From: Yokenella regensburgei ATCC 49455
Lineage (GTDB): Bacteria; Pseudomonadota; Gammaproteobacteria; Enterobacterales; Enterobacteriaceae
Assembly (NCBI RefSeq): GCF_000735455.1
Contig: NZ_JMPS01000044.1
Location: 62,001 to 126,000 of the forward strand
DNA length: 64,000 nucleotides
Direction of reading: 5' to 3'
In this document: positions 1-8,926 of the stretch, one piece after another
Layout: every line of letters starts with the position of its first letter
Position numbering within the stretch: the first letter of the stretch is position 1
Program-made: the position numbers and the translations under genes
Notes under the pieces: model-generated
Seen by the model: only the letters and a program-made list of their open reading frames with translations
Database searches by the model: none
What the model was told of the DNA's origin: nothing

Positions 1-2
1 AG

Positions 3-455
3 AAGGTACAAACCGACAGCGATTTTGCCGATCAGGTCTGGAGCTACTTCGCCACCGGCACCCAGCTGCAGGAGCTGTATATCACGCCGTCAATGCTGAA
101 CAAGGCGAAGTGGGACACCCTGGCGCAGGCGGCGAAATGGTCGCGCGACAACGCCAGCGTGCTGGTTGATACCCACTGGATTGGCGGGGATCCGACCGCG
201 CTTGAAGCCTACGGCTGGGCGTCATGGAGCAAAGACAAAGCGATCCTTGGTCTGCGTAATCCATCGGACAAACCGCAAACCTACTATCTGAATCTGGTGA
301 AGGATTTTGAGCTGCCGCAGGGCGCGACCTCGCAGTTCACCCTGAAACCGGTCTATGGCAACAACAGTACTATTCCGGCGAACTACAAAGAAGCGGTAGT
401 GATTACGCTTAAACCACTGGAAACGGTGGTACTGGAAGCCACCCCGCTGAAATAA
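3..455 (+). CDS. C-terminal part of a glycoside-hydrolase-like protein
   Basis: The frame is open from the left edge (first full codon at base 3) to TAA at 453-455, so this is the last 150 residues of a longer gene that begins outside the window. The visible part holds the pattern THWIGGDP, then YGWASWS and LRNPSDKPQ, followed by a beta-rich tail ending in PLETVVLEATPLK. This looks like the end of a TIM-barrel sugar hydrolase with its C-terminal beta domain. Enterobacter relatives of this kind beside rsmI are often labelled 'enterotoxin' or alpha-galactosidase-like; that label is recalled, not tested. The catalytic residues are outside the window, so no substrate can be given. It is convergent with rsmI. 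Confidence 0.6.
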   Translation, partial: KVQTDSDFADQVWSYFATGTQLQELYITPSMLNKAKWDTLAQAAKWSRDNASVLVDTHWIGGDPTALEAYGWASWSKDKAILGLRNPSDKPQTYYLNLVKDFELPQGATSQFTLKPVYGNNSTIPANYKEAVVITLKPLETVVLEATPLK

Positions 456-463
456 CCCACCAT

Positions 464-492
464 GCGTACTGCCCGTCCCCCGGGCAGTACGC
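464..492. terminator. Stem-loop between convergent genes
   Basis: A 12-bp perfect stem (GCGTACTGCCCG) with a 5-nt loop lies between the hydrolase stop and the rsmI stop. It could end transcripts from both sides, but neither side has a good T-run, so termination is an inference. Confidence 0.5.
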
Positions 493-537
493 TCGTAATG
501 GCTTTTCTTCCGCCAGGCGGTCGCTATTGGTAATGCA

Positions 538-1398
538 TTACCCCTGCTGCTCCAGCGCATATTTGTAGAGCGCGTTTTTCTTCACCCCGTGAATTTCGGC
601 TGCCAGTGCCGCGGCTTTCTTCAGAGGCAACTCGGCCTGCAGCAGCGCCAGGGTACGCAGCGCGTCGGCGGGTAGCGCGTCTTCTTCGGCCTTATGACCT
701 TCGACAATCAGCACCATCTCGCCTTTGCGACGGTTCTCATCTTCTTTCACCCACGCCAGCAGCTCGCCGATAGGCGCGCCGTGAATGGACTCCCAGGTTT
801 TGGTGATCTCACGCGCCAGTACCACGTAGCGAGACTCGCCCAGCACCGTGCAGATGTCTTCCAGGCTCTCAAGCAGTCGATGGGTTGATTCATAGAAGAT
901 AAGGGTACGCGGCTCTTCTTCCAGCGCCTTCAGGGTATCGCGGCGCCCTTTTGATTTGGCGGGCAGGAAGCCTTCATAGCAGAAACGATCCGAAGGTAAC
1001 CCGGCTGCGCTCAGCGCAGCGATTGCCGCACACGGCCCCGGCAGCGGCACCACGCGGATACCGGCTTCACGACAGGTGCGTACCAGATGGTAGCCAGGAT
1101 CGTTAATCAGCGGAGTCCCGGCGTCGGAGACCAGCGCGATGTTCTGCCCCTCTTTCAGCTTCGCTAAAAGTGTTTCAGCTTTTTGCTGTTCGTTGTGGTC
1201 ATGCAGGGCAAATAAACGGGCGCTGATCGCGAAATGCTGCAGCAGCAAACCGGTGTGTCGGGTGTCTTCTGCGGCAATTAAATCAACAGACTGCAACACA
1301 GTCAGCGCGCGCTGGGTGATATCAGCCAGGTTCCCAATCGGAGTGGGAACAATGTAGAGCTGACCTTGAGAATTATCCGCGGATTCGTGTTGTTTCAT
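538..1398 (-). CDS. rsmI: 16S rRNA 2'-O-ribose C1402 methyltransferase RsmI
   Basis: RsmI (YraL) methylates the ribose of C1402 in the 16S rRNA decoding centre using S-adenosylmethionine; RsmH modifies the base of the same nucleotide. The 286-residue protein has the E. coli length. It has the tetrapyrrole-methylase fold signatures: [15 protein letters not shown] near the N-terminus, AEDTRHTG, and the glycine-rich [18 protein letters not shown] around residues 115-135. It starts at ATG 1398 and is divergent from lpoA, with only 64 bp between the two starts, so the promoters must overlap or lie very close. The identification is by family signature and by position next to lpoA. Confidence 0.95.
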   Translation of the reverse strand: MKQHESADNSQGQLYIVPTPIGNLADITQRALTVLQSVDLIAAEDTRHTGLLLQHFAISARLFALHDHNEQQKAETLLAKLKEGQNIALVSDAGTPLINDPGYHLVRTCREAGIRVVPLPGPCAAIAALSAAGLPSDRFCYEGFLPAKSKGRRDTLKALEEEPRTLIFYESTHRLLESLEDICTVLGESRYVVLAREITKTWESIHGAPIGELLAWVKEDENRRKGEMVLIVEGHKAEEDALPADALRTLALLQAELPLKKAAALAAEIHGVKKNALYKYALEQQG

Positions 1399-1462
1399 TG
1401 TGTCGTCCGTATAGCCGATTTAATATTGAGCATTGCGTATAAAAATAATCACTGGATACAGT

Positions 1463-3619
1463 ATGGTACCGTCTACTCTTTTACGTTCGAAAGCCGCACG
1501 CTGTCTGCCTCTCGTTGTGGCAGCGTTATTTTTCGCCGGCTGTGGCACCAAAGCGCCAGACCAGAGCGCCGCCCATATTCAGGGCACCGCGCAGGCGGAT
1601 TCAGGCTACTATCTCCAGCAAATGCAGCAAAGCGCTGATGATAGCAAGACCAACTGGCAATTACTCGCCATTCGTGCACTGCTGAAGGAAGGGAAGAGCC
1701 AGCAGGCAGGCGAGCTGTTCGCCCAGTTGCCACAAAACCTCAGCGCTGAACAGCGCCTTGAGCAGTCTCTGCTTGCCGCCGAACTGAAGCTGGCGCAGAA
1801 AGATTTCGCCGGTGCCCTGGCGCTGCTGACAAAAATCACGCCAGCAGATCTTGAAGCGCCGCAGCAGGCCCGCTACTGGCAGGACCGCATTACCGCCGAA
1901 CAGGGTAAACCGTCCCTGTCGCTGCTGCGTGCCCTGATTGCCCAGGAGCCGCTGCTGAGCGCGGTGAAAGACAAACAGAGTAACATCGACGCCACCTGGC
2001 AGGCGCTTTCAGCAATGACCCAGGAGCAGGCCAAAACGTTGGTTATCAACGCGGACGAAAACGTCCTGCAGGGCTGGCTGGATCTGCAGCGCGTCTGGTT
2101 TGAGAACCGTAGCGACGCCAACATGATGAAAGCCGGGATCAAAGACTGGCAGACCCGCTACCCGCAGAACCCGGGCGCCAAAATGCTGCCGAGCCAGCTG
2201 GCGAATGTTCAGAACTTCAAAGCCGCCTCTGCTAACAAAATTGCCCTGTTCCTGCCGTTAAACGGCCAGGCGGCGGTATTTGGTCGCGTGATCCAGCAGG
2301 GTTTTGAAGCCGCAAAAAATGGCAACATCGGTACGGTTTCCGGTAGCGCAGTCCCTTCGCAGGTCGCACAGGTCGCGAACGTTAATCAGGCCGTGGTGAG
2401 CCCGTCACAGGCTGAAGTCAGCGATCTTACCGGCAGCAGCCCGGCAGCGGCACAGGCGCCGGCACAAACTCAGGCCCCGGTACAAACGCCGGCTGCCGAG
2501 CAGGTTCAGGCTCCAGCGCCGACCGCCGCCCCGGTGCAAACGCCGGTGCCAACGTCTGCGCCAGCGCAGGCACCAACCACTACGGATAGCGCCCAGGCCG
2601 TTGCGCCAGCACAGCCCCAGGCGGTTGTCGCCTCACCGTCCAACCCGTCAGCAGAACTGAAGATTTACGACACTACGGCTCAGCCGATGGATCAGCTCCT
2701 GACCCAGGCACAGCAGGATGGCGCCACGCTGGTCGTTGGCCCACTGCTGAAAAACAACGTCGACGAACTGCTGCGTAGCAACACGCCGCTGAACGTGCTG
2801 GCGCTGAACCAACCGGAGGCCGTGCAGAACCGCGCTAACATTTGCTACTTTGCGCTCTCTCCGGAAGATGAAGCCCGCGATGCCGCGCGCCACATCCGCG
2901 AGCAGGGTAAACAATCTCCGCTGCTGCTTATCCCGCGTAGCGCACTCGGCGATCGCGTAGCGAAAGCCTTTTCCGATGAGTGGCAGAAACAGAGCGGCGG
3001 CATTGTGCTGCAGCAGCGCTTTGGCTCCATCTCTGAGCTGAAAATGGGTGTAAACGGCGGTGCGGGTATCGCCCTGAGCGGCAGCCCTGTCGCCTCCAGC
3101 GTGCCACAGCAGCCCGGCGTGACCATCGGCGGCCTGACCATTCCGGCCCCGCCAACGGATGCGCAAATCACCAGCGGTGGTAAAGTTGATGCAGTCTACA
3201 TCGTCGCCACACCGGAAGAAGTGGCCTACATCAAACCGATGATCGCCATGCGTAACGGCAGCCAGGCCGGTGCTACGCTGTATGCCAGCTCCCGCAGCGC
3301 ACAGGGCACCGCCGGTCCGGACTTCCGTCTGGAGATGGACGGTCTGCAGTACAGCGAAATTCCGATGCTGGCAGGCAGTAACCCGGCGTTAATGCAGCAG
3401 GCGCTCGCCGCCGTTCGCAACGACTACTCCCTGGCTCGTCTGTATGCCATGGGCGTGGATGCCTGGACGCTTGCCAACCACTTCTCGCAAATGCGCCAGA
3501 TGCCTGGTTTTGAATTGAACGGTAACACCGGCGATCTGAGCGCCACCCCGGACTGCGTGATCAACAGGAAGTTGTCATGGCTCAAATACCAGCAGGGACA
3601 AATCGTTCCGGCCAACTGA
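1463..3619 (+). CDS. lpoA: Penicillin-binding protein activator lipoprotein LpoA
   Basis: LpoA is an outer-membrane lipoprotein that reaches through the periplasm and activates PBP1A (MrcA) for peptidoglycan synthesis. I chose ATG 1463 because it gives the family N-terminus MVPST and puts the lipobox FAGC at Cys27; an in-frame ATG at 1433 would add ten residues that do not fit a signal peptide. The product is 718 residues against about 678 in E. coli. The extra length is a low-complexity Ala/Pro/Gln/Thr linker at roughly residues 290-395 between the TPR-like N-domain and the periplasmic-binding-protein-like C-domain. The C-terminal domain ([10 protein letters not shown] to the end) is well conserved. 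The gene overlaps yraN by 43 nt in another frame. Confidence 0.95.
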   Translation: MVPSTLLRSKAARCLPLVVAALFFAGCGTKAPDQSAAHIQGTAQADSGYYLQQMQQSADDSKTNWQLLAIRALLKEGKSQQAGELFAQLPQNLSAEQRLEQSLLAAELKLAQKDFAGALALLTKITPADLEAPQQARYWQDRITAEQGKPSLSLLRALIAQEPLLSAVKDKQSNIDATWQALSAMTQEQAKTLVINADENVLQGWLDLQRVWFENRSDANMMKAGIKDWQTRYPQNPGAKMLPSQLANVQNFKAASANKIALFLPLNGQAAVFGRVIQQGFEAAKNGNIGTVSGSAVPSQVAQVANVNQAVVSPSQAEVSDLTGSSPAAAQAPAQTQAPVQTPAAEQVQAPAPTAAPVQTPVPTSAPAQAPTTTDSAQAVAPAQPQAVVASPSNPSAELKIYDTTAQPMDQLLTQAQQDGATLVVGPLLKNNVDELLRSNTPLNVLALNQPEAVQNRANICYFALSPEDEARDAARHIREQGKQSPLLLIPRSALGDRVAKAFSDEWQKQSGGIVLQQRFGSISELKMGVNGGAGIALSGSPVASSVPQQPGVTIGGLTIPAPPTDAQITSGGKVDAVYIVATPEEVAYIKPMIAMRNGSQAGATLYASSRSAQGTAGPDFRLEMDGLQYSEIPMLAGSNPALMQQALAAVRNDYSLARLYAMGVDAWTLANHFSQMRQMPGFELNGNTGDLSATPDCVINRKLSWLKYQQGQIVPAN

Positions 3620-3966
3620 CCGGGAAACAAACCGGCGACGCGTGGGAACAGCAGGCGCGTCGCTGGCTGGAAAACAAAGGTCTGCGGTTTATTGCCGCTA
3701 ACGTGCGCGGCAGGCGCGGTGAAATTGACCTCGTCATGCGTGATGGCCGCGTAACCGTGTTTATTGAGGTTCGCTACCGGCAGTCAGCCAGCTACGGCGG
3801 CGCTGCCGCCAGCGTGACCCGCAGCAAGCAGAAAAAGCTGCTTCACACTGCCCGTCTGTGGCTTGCAGGTCACAATGGGAGCTTTGACACTGTGGATTGC
3901 CGTTTCGATGTGGTAGCCTTCACCGGCAATCAGATCGAGTGGTTACAGAACGCCTTCGGCGAATAG
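3577..3966 (+). CDS. yraN: UPF0102 family protein YraN, predicted nuclease fold
   Basis: YraN is a 129-residue protein of the UPF0102 family, which has a restriction-endonuclease-like (PD-(D/E)xK) fold. The acid-rich core is visible as [21 protein letters not shown] at about residues 48-68, where Glu, Asp and Glu would form the metal site. Its substrate is not established. The start ATG lies inside the end of lpoA (43-nt overlap), which suggests translational coupling. The four genes lpoA-yraN-diaA-dolP run in one direction with small gaps and probably form one transcript. Confidence 0.9.
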   Translation: MAQIPAGTNRSGQLTGKQTGDAWEQQARRWLENKGLRFIAANVRGRRGEIDLVMRDGRVTVFIEVRYRQSASYGGAAASVTRSKQKKLLHTARLWLAGHNGSFDTVDCRFDVVAFTGNQIEWLQNAFGE

Positions 3967-3993
3967 CGTCATTTTGAAAAGTTAAGGGATATC

Positions 3994-4584
3994 GTGCTCG
4001 AAAGAATTAAAGCCTGCTTTACGGAAAGCATTCAAACCCAAATCGCGGCAGCAGAAGCGCTTCCGGATGCCATCTCCCGTGCAGCAATGACGCTGGTGCA
4101 GTCCCTGCTTAACGGCAACAAAATCCTCTGTTGTGGTAATGGCACCTCCGCCGCCAACGCACAGCATTTTGCTGCCAGCATGATCAATCGCTTTGAAACA
4201 GAGCGTCCTAGTTTACCCGCCATTGCACTTAATACCGATAATGTGGTCTTAACGGCGATTGCTAACGATCGCCTGCATGAAGAAATCTATGCAAAACAGG
4301 TGCGTGCGCTAGGTCATGCCGGAGATGTGCTGCTGGCGATTTCAACGCGCGGCAACAGCCGTGACATTGTGAAAGCCGTTGAAGCCGCCGTCACCCGCGA
4401 TATGACTATCGTTGCCCTCACCGGCTATGATGGTGGTGAGCTGGCCGGTTTACTCGGTCAGCAGGATGTGGAGATCCGCATTCCTTCTCATCGCAGCGCG
4501 CGCATCCAGGAGATGCACATGCTGACCGTCAACTGCCTGTGCGATCTGATTGATAATACGCTCTTCCCACACCAGGACGATTAA
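3994..4584 (+). CDS. diaA: DnaA initiator-associating protein DiaA
   Basis: DiaA is a homotetrameric SIS-domain protein that binds several DnaA molecules at oriC and promotes timely, once-per-cycle initiation. The 196 residues match the E. coli length. The SIS fold is seen in [18 protein letters not shown] (about residues 45-62) and [17 protein letters not shown] (about 112-128). SIS domains usually bind phosphosugars, and the family resembles GmhA, but position next to dolP and full-length similarity favour DiaA. It starts 27 bp after yraN and ends 9 bp before dolP. Confidence 0.95.
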   Translation: MLERIKACFTESIQTQIAAAEALPDAISRAAMTLVQSLLNGNKILCCGNGTSAANAQHFAASMINRFETERPSLPAIALNTDNVVLTAIANDRLHEEIYAKQVRALGHAGDVLLAISTRGNSRDIVKAVEAAVTRDMTIVALTGYDGGELAGLLGQQDVEIRIPSHRSARIQEMHMLTVNCLCDLIDNTLFPHQDD

Positions 4585-4593
4585 GGAGTACAT

Positions 4594-5175
4594 ATGAAGG
4601 TGAAGGCATTTTCGCCCCTCGCAGTCCTTATTTCCGCGCTGCTGCTTCAGGGATGCGTTGCCGCGGCGGTAGTTGGTACTGCCGCTGTCGGAACGAAAGC
4701 CGCAACCGATCCGCGTAGCGTAGGCACGCAGGTTGATGACAGCACGCTGGAACTGCGCGTGAATAGCGCCCTGTCAAAAGACGAACAAATTAAGAAAGAA
4801 GCCCGTATTAACGTGACCGCTTACCAGGGCAAAGTGCTGCTGGTGGGCCAGGCGCCGAACAGCGAACTCTCCTCCCGGGCGAAGCAAATCGCCGTCGGCG
4901 TGGACGGTGCCACCGAAGTGTTTAATGAAATTCGTATTGGGCAACCCATCAGTCTTGGCACGGCATCCTCCGATACCTGGATAACCACCAAAGTCCGCTC
5001 GCAGCTGCTGAGCAGCGACCAGGTAAAATCCTCCAACGTGAAGGTGACAACCGAGAACAGCGAAGTCTTCCTGATGGGGCTGGTCACCGATCGTGAAGGT
5101 AAAGCTGCCGCCGATATGGCGAGCCGGGTGAGCGGCGTGAAGCACGTCACCACCGCGTTTACCTACCTCAAGTAG
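4594..5175 (+). CDS. dolP: Outer-membrane division-site lipoprotein DolP
   Basis: DolP (YraP) is an outer-membrane lipoprotein that binds anionic phospholipid, gathers at the division site and protects outer-membrane integrity and BamA function. The 193-residue product has a signal peptide ending in the lipobox LQGC (Cys21), followed by two BON domains at about residues 47-115 and 125-190; the second ends VKHVTTAFTYLK. E. coli DolP is 191 residues. A good Shine-Dalgarno (AAGGAG) precedes ATG 4594. In E. coli the gene belongs to the sigma-E regulon; I looked for a sigma-E promoter at the end of diaA and could not identify one with confidence. Confidence 0.95.
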   Translation: MKVKAFSPLAVLISALLLQGCVAAAVVGTAAVGTKAATDPRSVGTQVDDSTLELRVNSALSKDEQIKKEARINVTAYQGKVLLVGQAPNSELSSRAKQIAVGVDGATEVFNEIRIGQPISLGTASSDTWITTKVRSQLLSSDQVKSSNVKVTTENSEVFLMGLVTDREGKAAADMASRVSGVKHVTTAFTYLK

Positions 5176-5183
5176 CTCGTATT

Positions 5184-5210
5184 ATGGCCCGCCCAGCGGG
5201 CCATTTTTTT
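5184..5210 (+). terminator. Intrinsic terminator after dolP
   Basis: A 9-bp perfect stem (ATGGCCCGC) with a CCA loop is followed by seven T residues. It ends the lpoA-dolP transcript just before the convergent yraQ stop. Confidence 0.9.
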
Positions 5211-5212
5211 GC

Positions 5213-6250
5213 TTACAGCAGCGCCAGCGCCCCTACCACGCTACCACTCAGCACCACCAGCCCCCCGGTCAGCCACAGCGCTTTTGCCGGAAACGCTTTT
5301 CTCAGCATGATGAGCGAAGGGACGCTCACCGCCGGAAGCGTAATCAGCAACGCCAGCGCGGGCGCCGTGCCCATTCCGGCCAGCATCATGGTCTGCACGA
5401 TGGGAATTTCTGCCGCGGTCGGGATAACGAACAGACACCCGGCAAGCGCCATCGCAATAACCCAGAACAGCGTGTTACCCACCAGGCCATCGACATGAGG
5501 GAACAACCAGACCCGCGCGGCCCCCAGCACCAGTACCGCCAGAATATAGACCGGGATAGTGCTCCAGAAAAGCGACCATAGCGCCCTCAGCCAGCGGCTG
5601 AAAAAGCCGTCCTGCGGCTCCGGCTTTATCGCTTCGGGCTCCGCGGCTGGAAGCGGTGTCTCCTTCACCCACTTCTGCACCAGCGTGGCGACCACCAGCA
5701 CGGTTGCCAGACCCGCCACCAGCCGAATCAGGGTAAACTGCCAGCCCAGCACAAACCCCATGAACACCAGCGTAGCGGGGTTCAGCAACGGGTTACCCAA
5801 CCAGAAGGCCAGCGCTCCGCCCATCGACACCTGCTGACGCCGCATTCCCGCGGCGACAGGCGCTGCACAGCAGGTGCACATCATCCCGGGCAGAGAGAAT
5901 AGCGTTCCCAGCAGCGTTCCGCGAAAGCGTGTTTGTCCCAGCGTTCGCTGTAGCCAGTCACGCGGAATAAGCACCTGTACCAGAGAACCGAGAATGACCC
6001 CAAGCACCGCCGCCTTCCACACCGCGAGGAAATAGACCAGCGTGTAATCCCATGCGGCGCGCAGCGGGTTGCCGTCAGCCCCGGCAAGGATCGATTTACC
6101 AATACTGTGAGTTTCTGCGGCGGTGAAGGCTTTGCCGTAATAGGGCTGCCACTTCACATACCAAAGGCCGACGGCCAGAACGAGAAAAAAGAGTGCGGGC
6201 TTCCACCACTGTCGTGGTGTTGCCGCCTGAGATGAAGACTGACCAGCCAT
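5213..6250 (-). CDS. yraQ: Predicted permease YraQ (DUF318/COG0701 family)
   Basis: This 345-residue inner-membrane protein has about eight to ten hydrophobic segments. The core PGMMCTCCAAPVAAGMRRQ contains a double-cysteine motif typical of the COG0701 permease family, whose members have been linked to metal, arsenite or thiol compounds. No substrate is known for YraQ itself. A loop rich in Glu and Pro near residues 200-220 divides the two membrane halves. It lies alone, reverse, 36 bp downstream of the yraR stop, so it may be read from the yraR promoter. Confidence 0.85.
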   Translation of the reverse strand: MAGQSSSQAATPRQWWKPALFFLVLAVGLWYVKWQPYYGKAFTAAETHSIGKSILAGADGNPLRAAWDYTLVYFLAVWKAAVLGVILGSLVQVLIPRDWLQRTLGQTRFRGTLLGTLFSLPGMMCTCCAAPVAAGMRRQQVSMGGALAFWLGNPLLNPATLVFMGFVLGWQFTLIRLVAGLATVLVVATLVQKWVKETPLPAAEPEAIKPEPQDGFFSRWLRALWSLFWSTIPVYILAVLVLGAARVWLFPHVDGLVGNTLFWVIAMALAGCLFVIPTAAEIPIVQTMMLAGMGTAPALALLITLPAVSVPSLIMLRKAFPAKALWLTGGLVVLSGSVVGALALL

Positions 6251-6286
6251 AGCATTCCCCGGGGAGAGTCGATAAGTCGGGGAATA

Positions 6287-6931
6287 CTACGCCTCGTTTT
6301 GTGCAATATCACGCAGTTTTGCTGACGAGATAATATTGACGCCATCCCGCGACGGGGAACGAGCCTCATGCAGCATTGCCCGCGCCACGTCTCTGGCTTT
6401 AATCGATTTCCAGTTACCCGGCAGGAAGGAAAATAGCGGCGCCAGCAGGGATTCATTAAAACGCTGCTGCTTGCGATCGCCCAACAGCATCGACGGGCGG
6501 ACAATGGTCAGACGCTCCCAGGATTGTGCCATCAGCGCCTCTTCCATCTTCCCTTTTACCCGGTTGTAGAAGAACGGAGAGTGGGCGTTTGCTCCCATGG
6601 AGCTGACCACCAGCATATGCTTCGCGCCCAGGCGCAGCCCGGTCAGCGCGGTGTCGACCACCAGCGTGTAATCGGCATGAATAAAGGCTTTTTTGCTCCC
6701 GGCATCCCGCCGCGTGGTGCCGAGGCAGCAAAACACCACGTCCACGGCAGACTGAACTTCAGCCAGTGCATCGGTTAGCTGCGTATCGTAGGGGTTAAAG
6801 ACGCCAGGGAGCGGCTCCAGCGGACGACGGGTAGGGGCAGCGATGGCGGTGATCCGCGGCTCCCGCATCAGCATACGCAGTAAGCACCCACCAACTAATC
6901 CGGTGGCACCGGTAATAAGCACCTGACTCAT
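6287..6931 (-). CDS. yraR: NAD(P)-binding Rossmann-fold protein YraR
   Basis: YraR is a short-chain-dehydrogenase-like protein with the dinucleotide-binding motif [12 protein letters not shown] at residues 4-15 and an [17 protein letters not shown] segment that carries the Tyr-xxx-Lys active-site pattern. Its reaction is unknown. The start at ATG 6931 (MSQVLITG) has an AGGAG eight bases upstream and gives 214 residues, close to the E. coli protein; a longer reading from 6970 would run into yhbP. Only 4 bp separate its start from the yhbP stop, so the two are probably cotranscribed. In E. coli yhbO sits between them; it is absent here. Confidence 0.88.
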   Translation of the reverse strand: MSQVLITGATGLVGGCLLRMLMREPRITAIAAPTRRPLEPLPGVFNPYDTQLTDALAEVQSAVDVVFCCLGTTRRDAGSKKAFIHADYTLVVDTALTGLRLGAKHMLVVSSMGANAHSPFFYNRVKGKMEEALMAQSWERLTIVRPSMLLGDRKQQRFNESLLAPLFSFLPGNWKSIKARDVARAMLHEARSPSRDGVNIISSAKLRDIAQNEA

Positions 6932-6935
6932 AGAT

Positions 6936-7364
6936 TCACTCCTGTCGCTGCCAGTGAATTTTCTTACCAAACCCCAGTGTGTTATCCGTAAATTTTAGTT
7001 CATCGATGCGAATTTCCCACACTGGCGCTGACATTACGCGTGCCACCGGGAAGCGGCGATTGTAGCGTGCCCGGGCAGCGAGGCTCTCCTCCCCATCCAG
7101 GCGACGAATTTCGCCTCTGAACTGTACGCCACGGATCAGGGCGACCGTCTTCGGCTGACCGTTGACCGTACCCGCAACCCGGGCGTGCTGGCCCGACATC
7201 TGCGCGTGACGGGTAGAGTCATCGCTCAGCAGGTAGAAAGCCATGCGCTCAGGGTCAAAAAGGTAAAACGCGTTGGCGCACCACAGGTCACCATCCCGGG
7301 CAACGCACCAGGTCACCACATGTTGCTTTGCCAGCCAGCGTTGGATAGCGTCAGGCGTTTCCAT
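6936..7364 (-). CDS. yhbP: UPF0306 family protein YhbP
   Basis: YhbP is a small protein (142 residues; 147 in E. coli) with the split-barrel fold of pyridoxamine-5'-phosphate-oxidase-like flavoproteins. The conserved stretches [19 protein letters not shown] and [22 protein letters not shown] fit that fold. The ligand and reaction are not established. AAGGAG lies upstream of ATG 7364. It shares a promoter region with the divergent yhbQ, only 44 bp away. Confidence 0.88.
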   Translation of the reverse strand: METPDAIQRWLAKQHVVTWCVARDGDLWCANAFYLFDPERMAFYLLSDDSTRHAQMSGQHARVAGTVNGQPKTVALIRGVQFRGEIRRLDGEESLAARARYNRRFPVARVMSAPVWEIRIDELKFTDNTLGFGKKIHWQRQE

Positions 7365-7408
7365 CTTGAATGCTCCTTATGATAGGCTGCGTTCACCTTA
7401 ACATATTG

Positions 7409-7705
7409 ATGATTCGGAACGTGCGCTGGTTTCTTTATCTTATTCGTTGTGCAGACAATCGCCTTTATACCGGTATTACGACGGACGTGGAGCGGCGTTT
7501 TGCAGAGCATCAGGCGGGAAAGGGAGCGAAAGCGCTACGGGGAAAAGGTGAACTCCAGCTGGCTTTTCACCGCGAGGTGGGTGAACGCTCACTTGCGCTA
7601 CGGCTGGAGTACCAGATTAAACAGCTGACGAAGCACCAGAAGGAGCGCCTCGTCGCCGGAGATGGATCGTTTGAAACGCTGCTGGCGCGTCTTAGAAACG
7701 ATTAA
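7409..7705 (+). CDS. yhbQ: GIY-YIG nuclease superfamily protein YhbQ
   Basis: YhbQ is a compact single-domain GIY-YIG protein. The motif is seen as [19 protein letters not shown] near the start, with the conserved Arg a little further on (VERRFAEH) and Glu in [14 protein letters not shown] cleavage activity has been reported for the E. coli protein, but its role is unclear. The start is uncertain: ATG 7409 has no clear ribosome binding site, and GTG 7421 would give MRWFLYL, which resembles the E. coli N-terminus more closely. The gene ends inside the last codons of the convergent yhbS (14-nt overlap). Confidence 0.85.
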   Translation: MIRNVRWFLYLIRCADNRLYTGITTDVERRFAEHQAGKGAKALRGKGELQLAFHREVGERSLALRLEYQIKQLTKHQKERLVAGDGSFETLLARLRND

Positions 7706-8195
7706 AGTGGTCGCAGTACTCGACCTGGCCATGGACCCCGTTCAGCGCATCATCTGCCAGACGGTGCACCATGAAAGCCTCTTCCGTGCCCGGCCAGCGG
7801 CAGCGTAGATCGTACTTCGCCGCTGTCTCAAAACCGAGCTTCTGATAGAGCTCTGGCTCGCCAAGGGTCACCACAGCGGCATAGCCAAATTCATTGAGTG
7901 AATCCAGCCCTTCATAGACCAGCTGACGGCCAATCCCCTGACCCCGGTAGCTTTCATCCACCGCCAGCGGCGCGAGCCCAACCCACTGCAGCTCTTCGCC
8001 TTCTACCGACACCGGGCTGAACGCAACATAGCCAACCACCTGGCCTTCATCGTCGGTCGCCACCAGTCCAAGGGTAATTAGCCCATCTTCCCGCAGGTCG
8101 TGGACCAGCTTCGCTTCCCCATCGCTTTCAAATGAGCGGCGCAGCAGCGCGTCAATACCCGGGGCATCGATCCCTATTTCAACTCGAATCAGCAT
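7692..8195 (-). CDS. yhbS: GNAT-family N-acetyltransferase YhbS
   Basis: This 167-residue protein carries one GNAT fold. The acetyl-CoA pyrophosphate-binding motif A is visible as [19 protein letters not shown] (about residues 81-99), and ELYQKLGFE gives the usual C-terminal tyrosine motif. The acceptor substrate is not known from sequence. The start at 8195 overlaps the end of ubiT by 7 nt, so ubiT and yhbS are probably translated from one transcript. Confidence 0.88.
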   Translation of the reverse strand: MLIRVEIGIDAPGIDALLRRSFESDGEAKLVHDLREDGLITLGLVATDDEGQVVGYVAFSPVSVEGEELQWVGLAPLAVDESYRGQGIGRQLVYEGLDSLNEFGYAAVVTLGEPELYQKLGFETAAKYDLRCRWPGTEEAFMVHRLADDALNGVHGQVEYCDHFNRF

Positions 8196-8713
8196 GGCTC
8201 ACCTACCGATGTGTGTTTGGTTGTCGGCTCGCTGGAAAGCCCAGCTTCAACAAAGTCTGCCAGTTGCATCAGCATCACGCGAAGCGCTTTCGGCATCTGC
8301 TCAAGCTCAATGGCGTCCATCAGGTTTTTGACGTAAAGCCCAAGCTCCGTATCACCTTCAATCACCAGGCGACGCTGGAAGAAGAGCGTGTCCGGATCCT
8401 GCTTACGTGCCGCGATCATCAGCAGATCGCTGGCATCGGCGCTAAAGCTCACGTCAGCCTCGGCAGATTGACTCACCACCAGGCGATCGTTATCAACGCT
8501 GGTAAACCACTTGAGGTTGATATCGCGCACTTCAATGCTCAGCCAGCGCCCTTCAAGGAAGTCCAGTTCACCGTCCGCCAGCGCCTGGCGAAATTGCCAC
8601 GTGAGCACCTGTTCCAGTACCTGACGCTTTAAGGCGAATGGCGTCAGCTTCACGGGCACGCTCAGAAGAGACGGCCCCATATGCACCAGACGTGAACGCA
8701 GTTTATCTAACAC
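8189..8713 (-). CDS. ubiT: SCP2-domain ubiquinone factor UbiT
   Basis: UbiT (YhbT) is an SCP2 lipid-binding protein needed for ubiquinone synthesis without oxygen, probably presenting prenylated intermediates to UbiU-UbiV; it plays the role that UbiJ has in air. I start it at GTG 8713 because AGGGAG lies nine bases upstream and this gives exactly 174 residues beginning MLDKLRSR, as in E. coli; the longer frame to 8797 adds a segment unlike the family. The SCP2 core is ADVSFSADASDLLMIAARKQDP. It is divergent from ubiUV over a 213-bp region. Confidence 0.93.
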   Translation of the reverse strand: MLDKLRSRLVHMGPSLLSVPVKLTPFALKRQVLEQVLTWQFRQALADGELDFLEGRWLSIEVRDINLKWFTSVDNDRLVVSQSAEADVSFSADASDLLMIAARKQDPDTLFFQRRLVIEGDTELGLYVKNLMDAIELEQMPKALRVMLMQLADFVEAGLSSEPTTKHTSVGEPC

Positions 8714-8893
8714 AACTTTACTCCCTGAATTCTGTAATCCGGATATTCTGCCACATCCGATAAATGACATAGCGGCGTAAATCAACAAATTCACCACAGC
8801 CTAACAATAGTGCCATCAATACGCTTTTAACTGCCCCAAATCAAAAATTATCACCGATGGGTTAACTAAAATCCCAGTTCGTTAACAATTCTG

Positions 8894-8909
8894 GCGACCG
8901 CATGGTCGC
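8894..8909 (+). other. Short hairpin in the ubiU leader
   Basis: GCGACC and GGTCGC form a 6-bp stem with a GCAT loop just upstream of the ubiU Shine-Dalgarno (AGGAAA). It may affect translation; no function is known. The rest of the 213-bp ubiT-ubiU gap holds ATCAA half-sites but no full FNR palindrome. Confidence 0.35.
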
Positions 8910-8926
8910 GATGCTCAGGAAATATT

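Noticed and set aside
4450-4593. Sigma-E promoter of dolP inside diaA
   Set aside because: No GGAACTT-like -35 with a properly spaced TCTGA-like -10 was seen, so it is not reported.
8714-8926. FNR site between ubiT and ubiU
   Set aside because: Only ATCAA half-sites are present (near 8780 and 8849); no full TTGAT-N4-ATCAA palindrome could be found, although FNR control is expected from E. coli.
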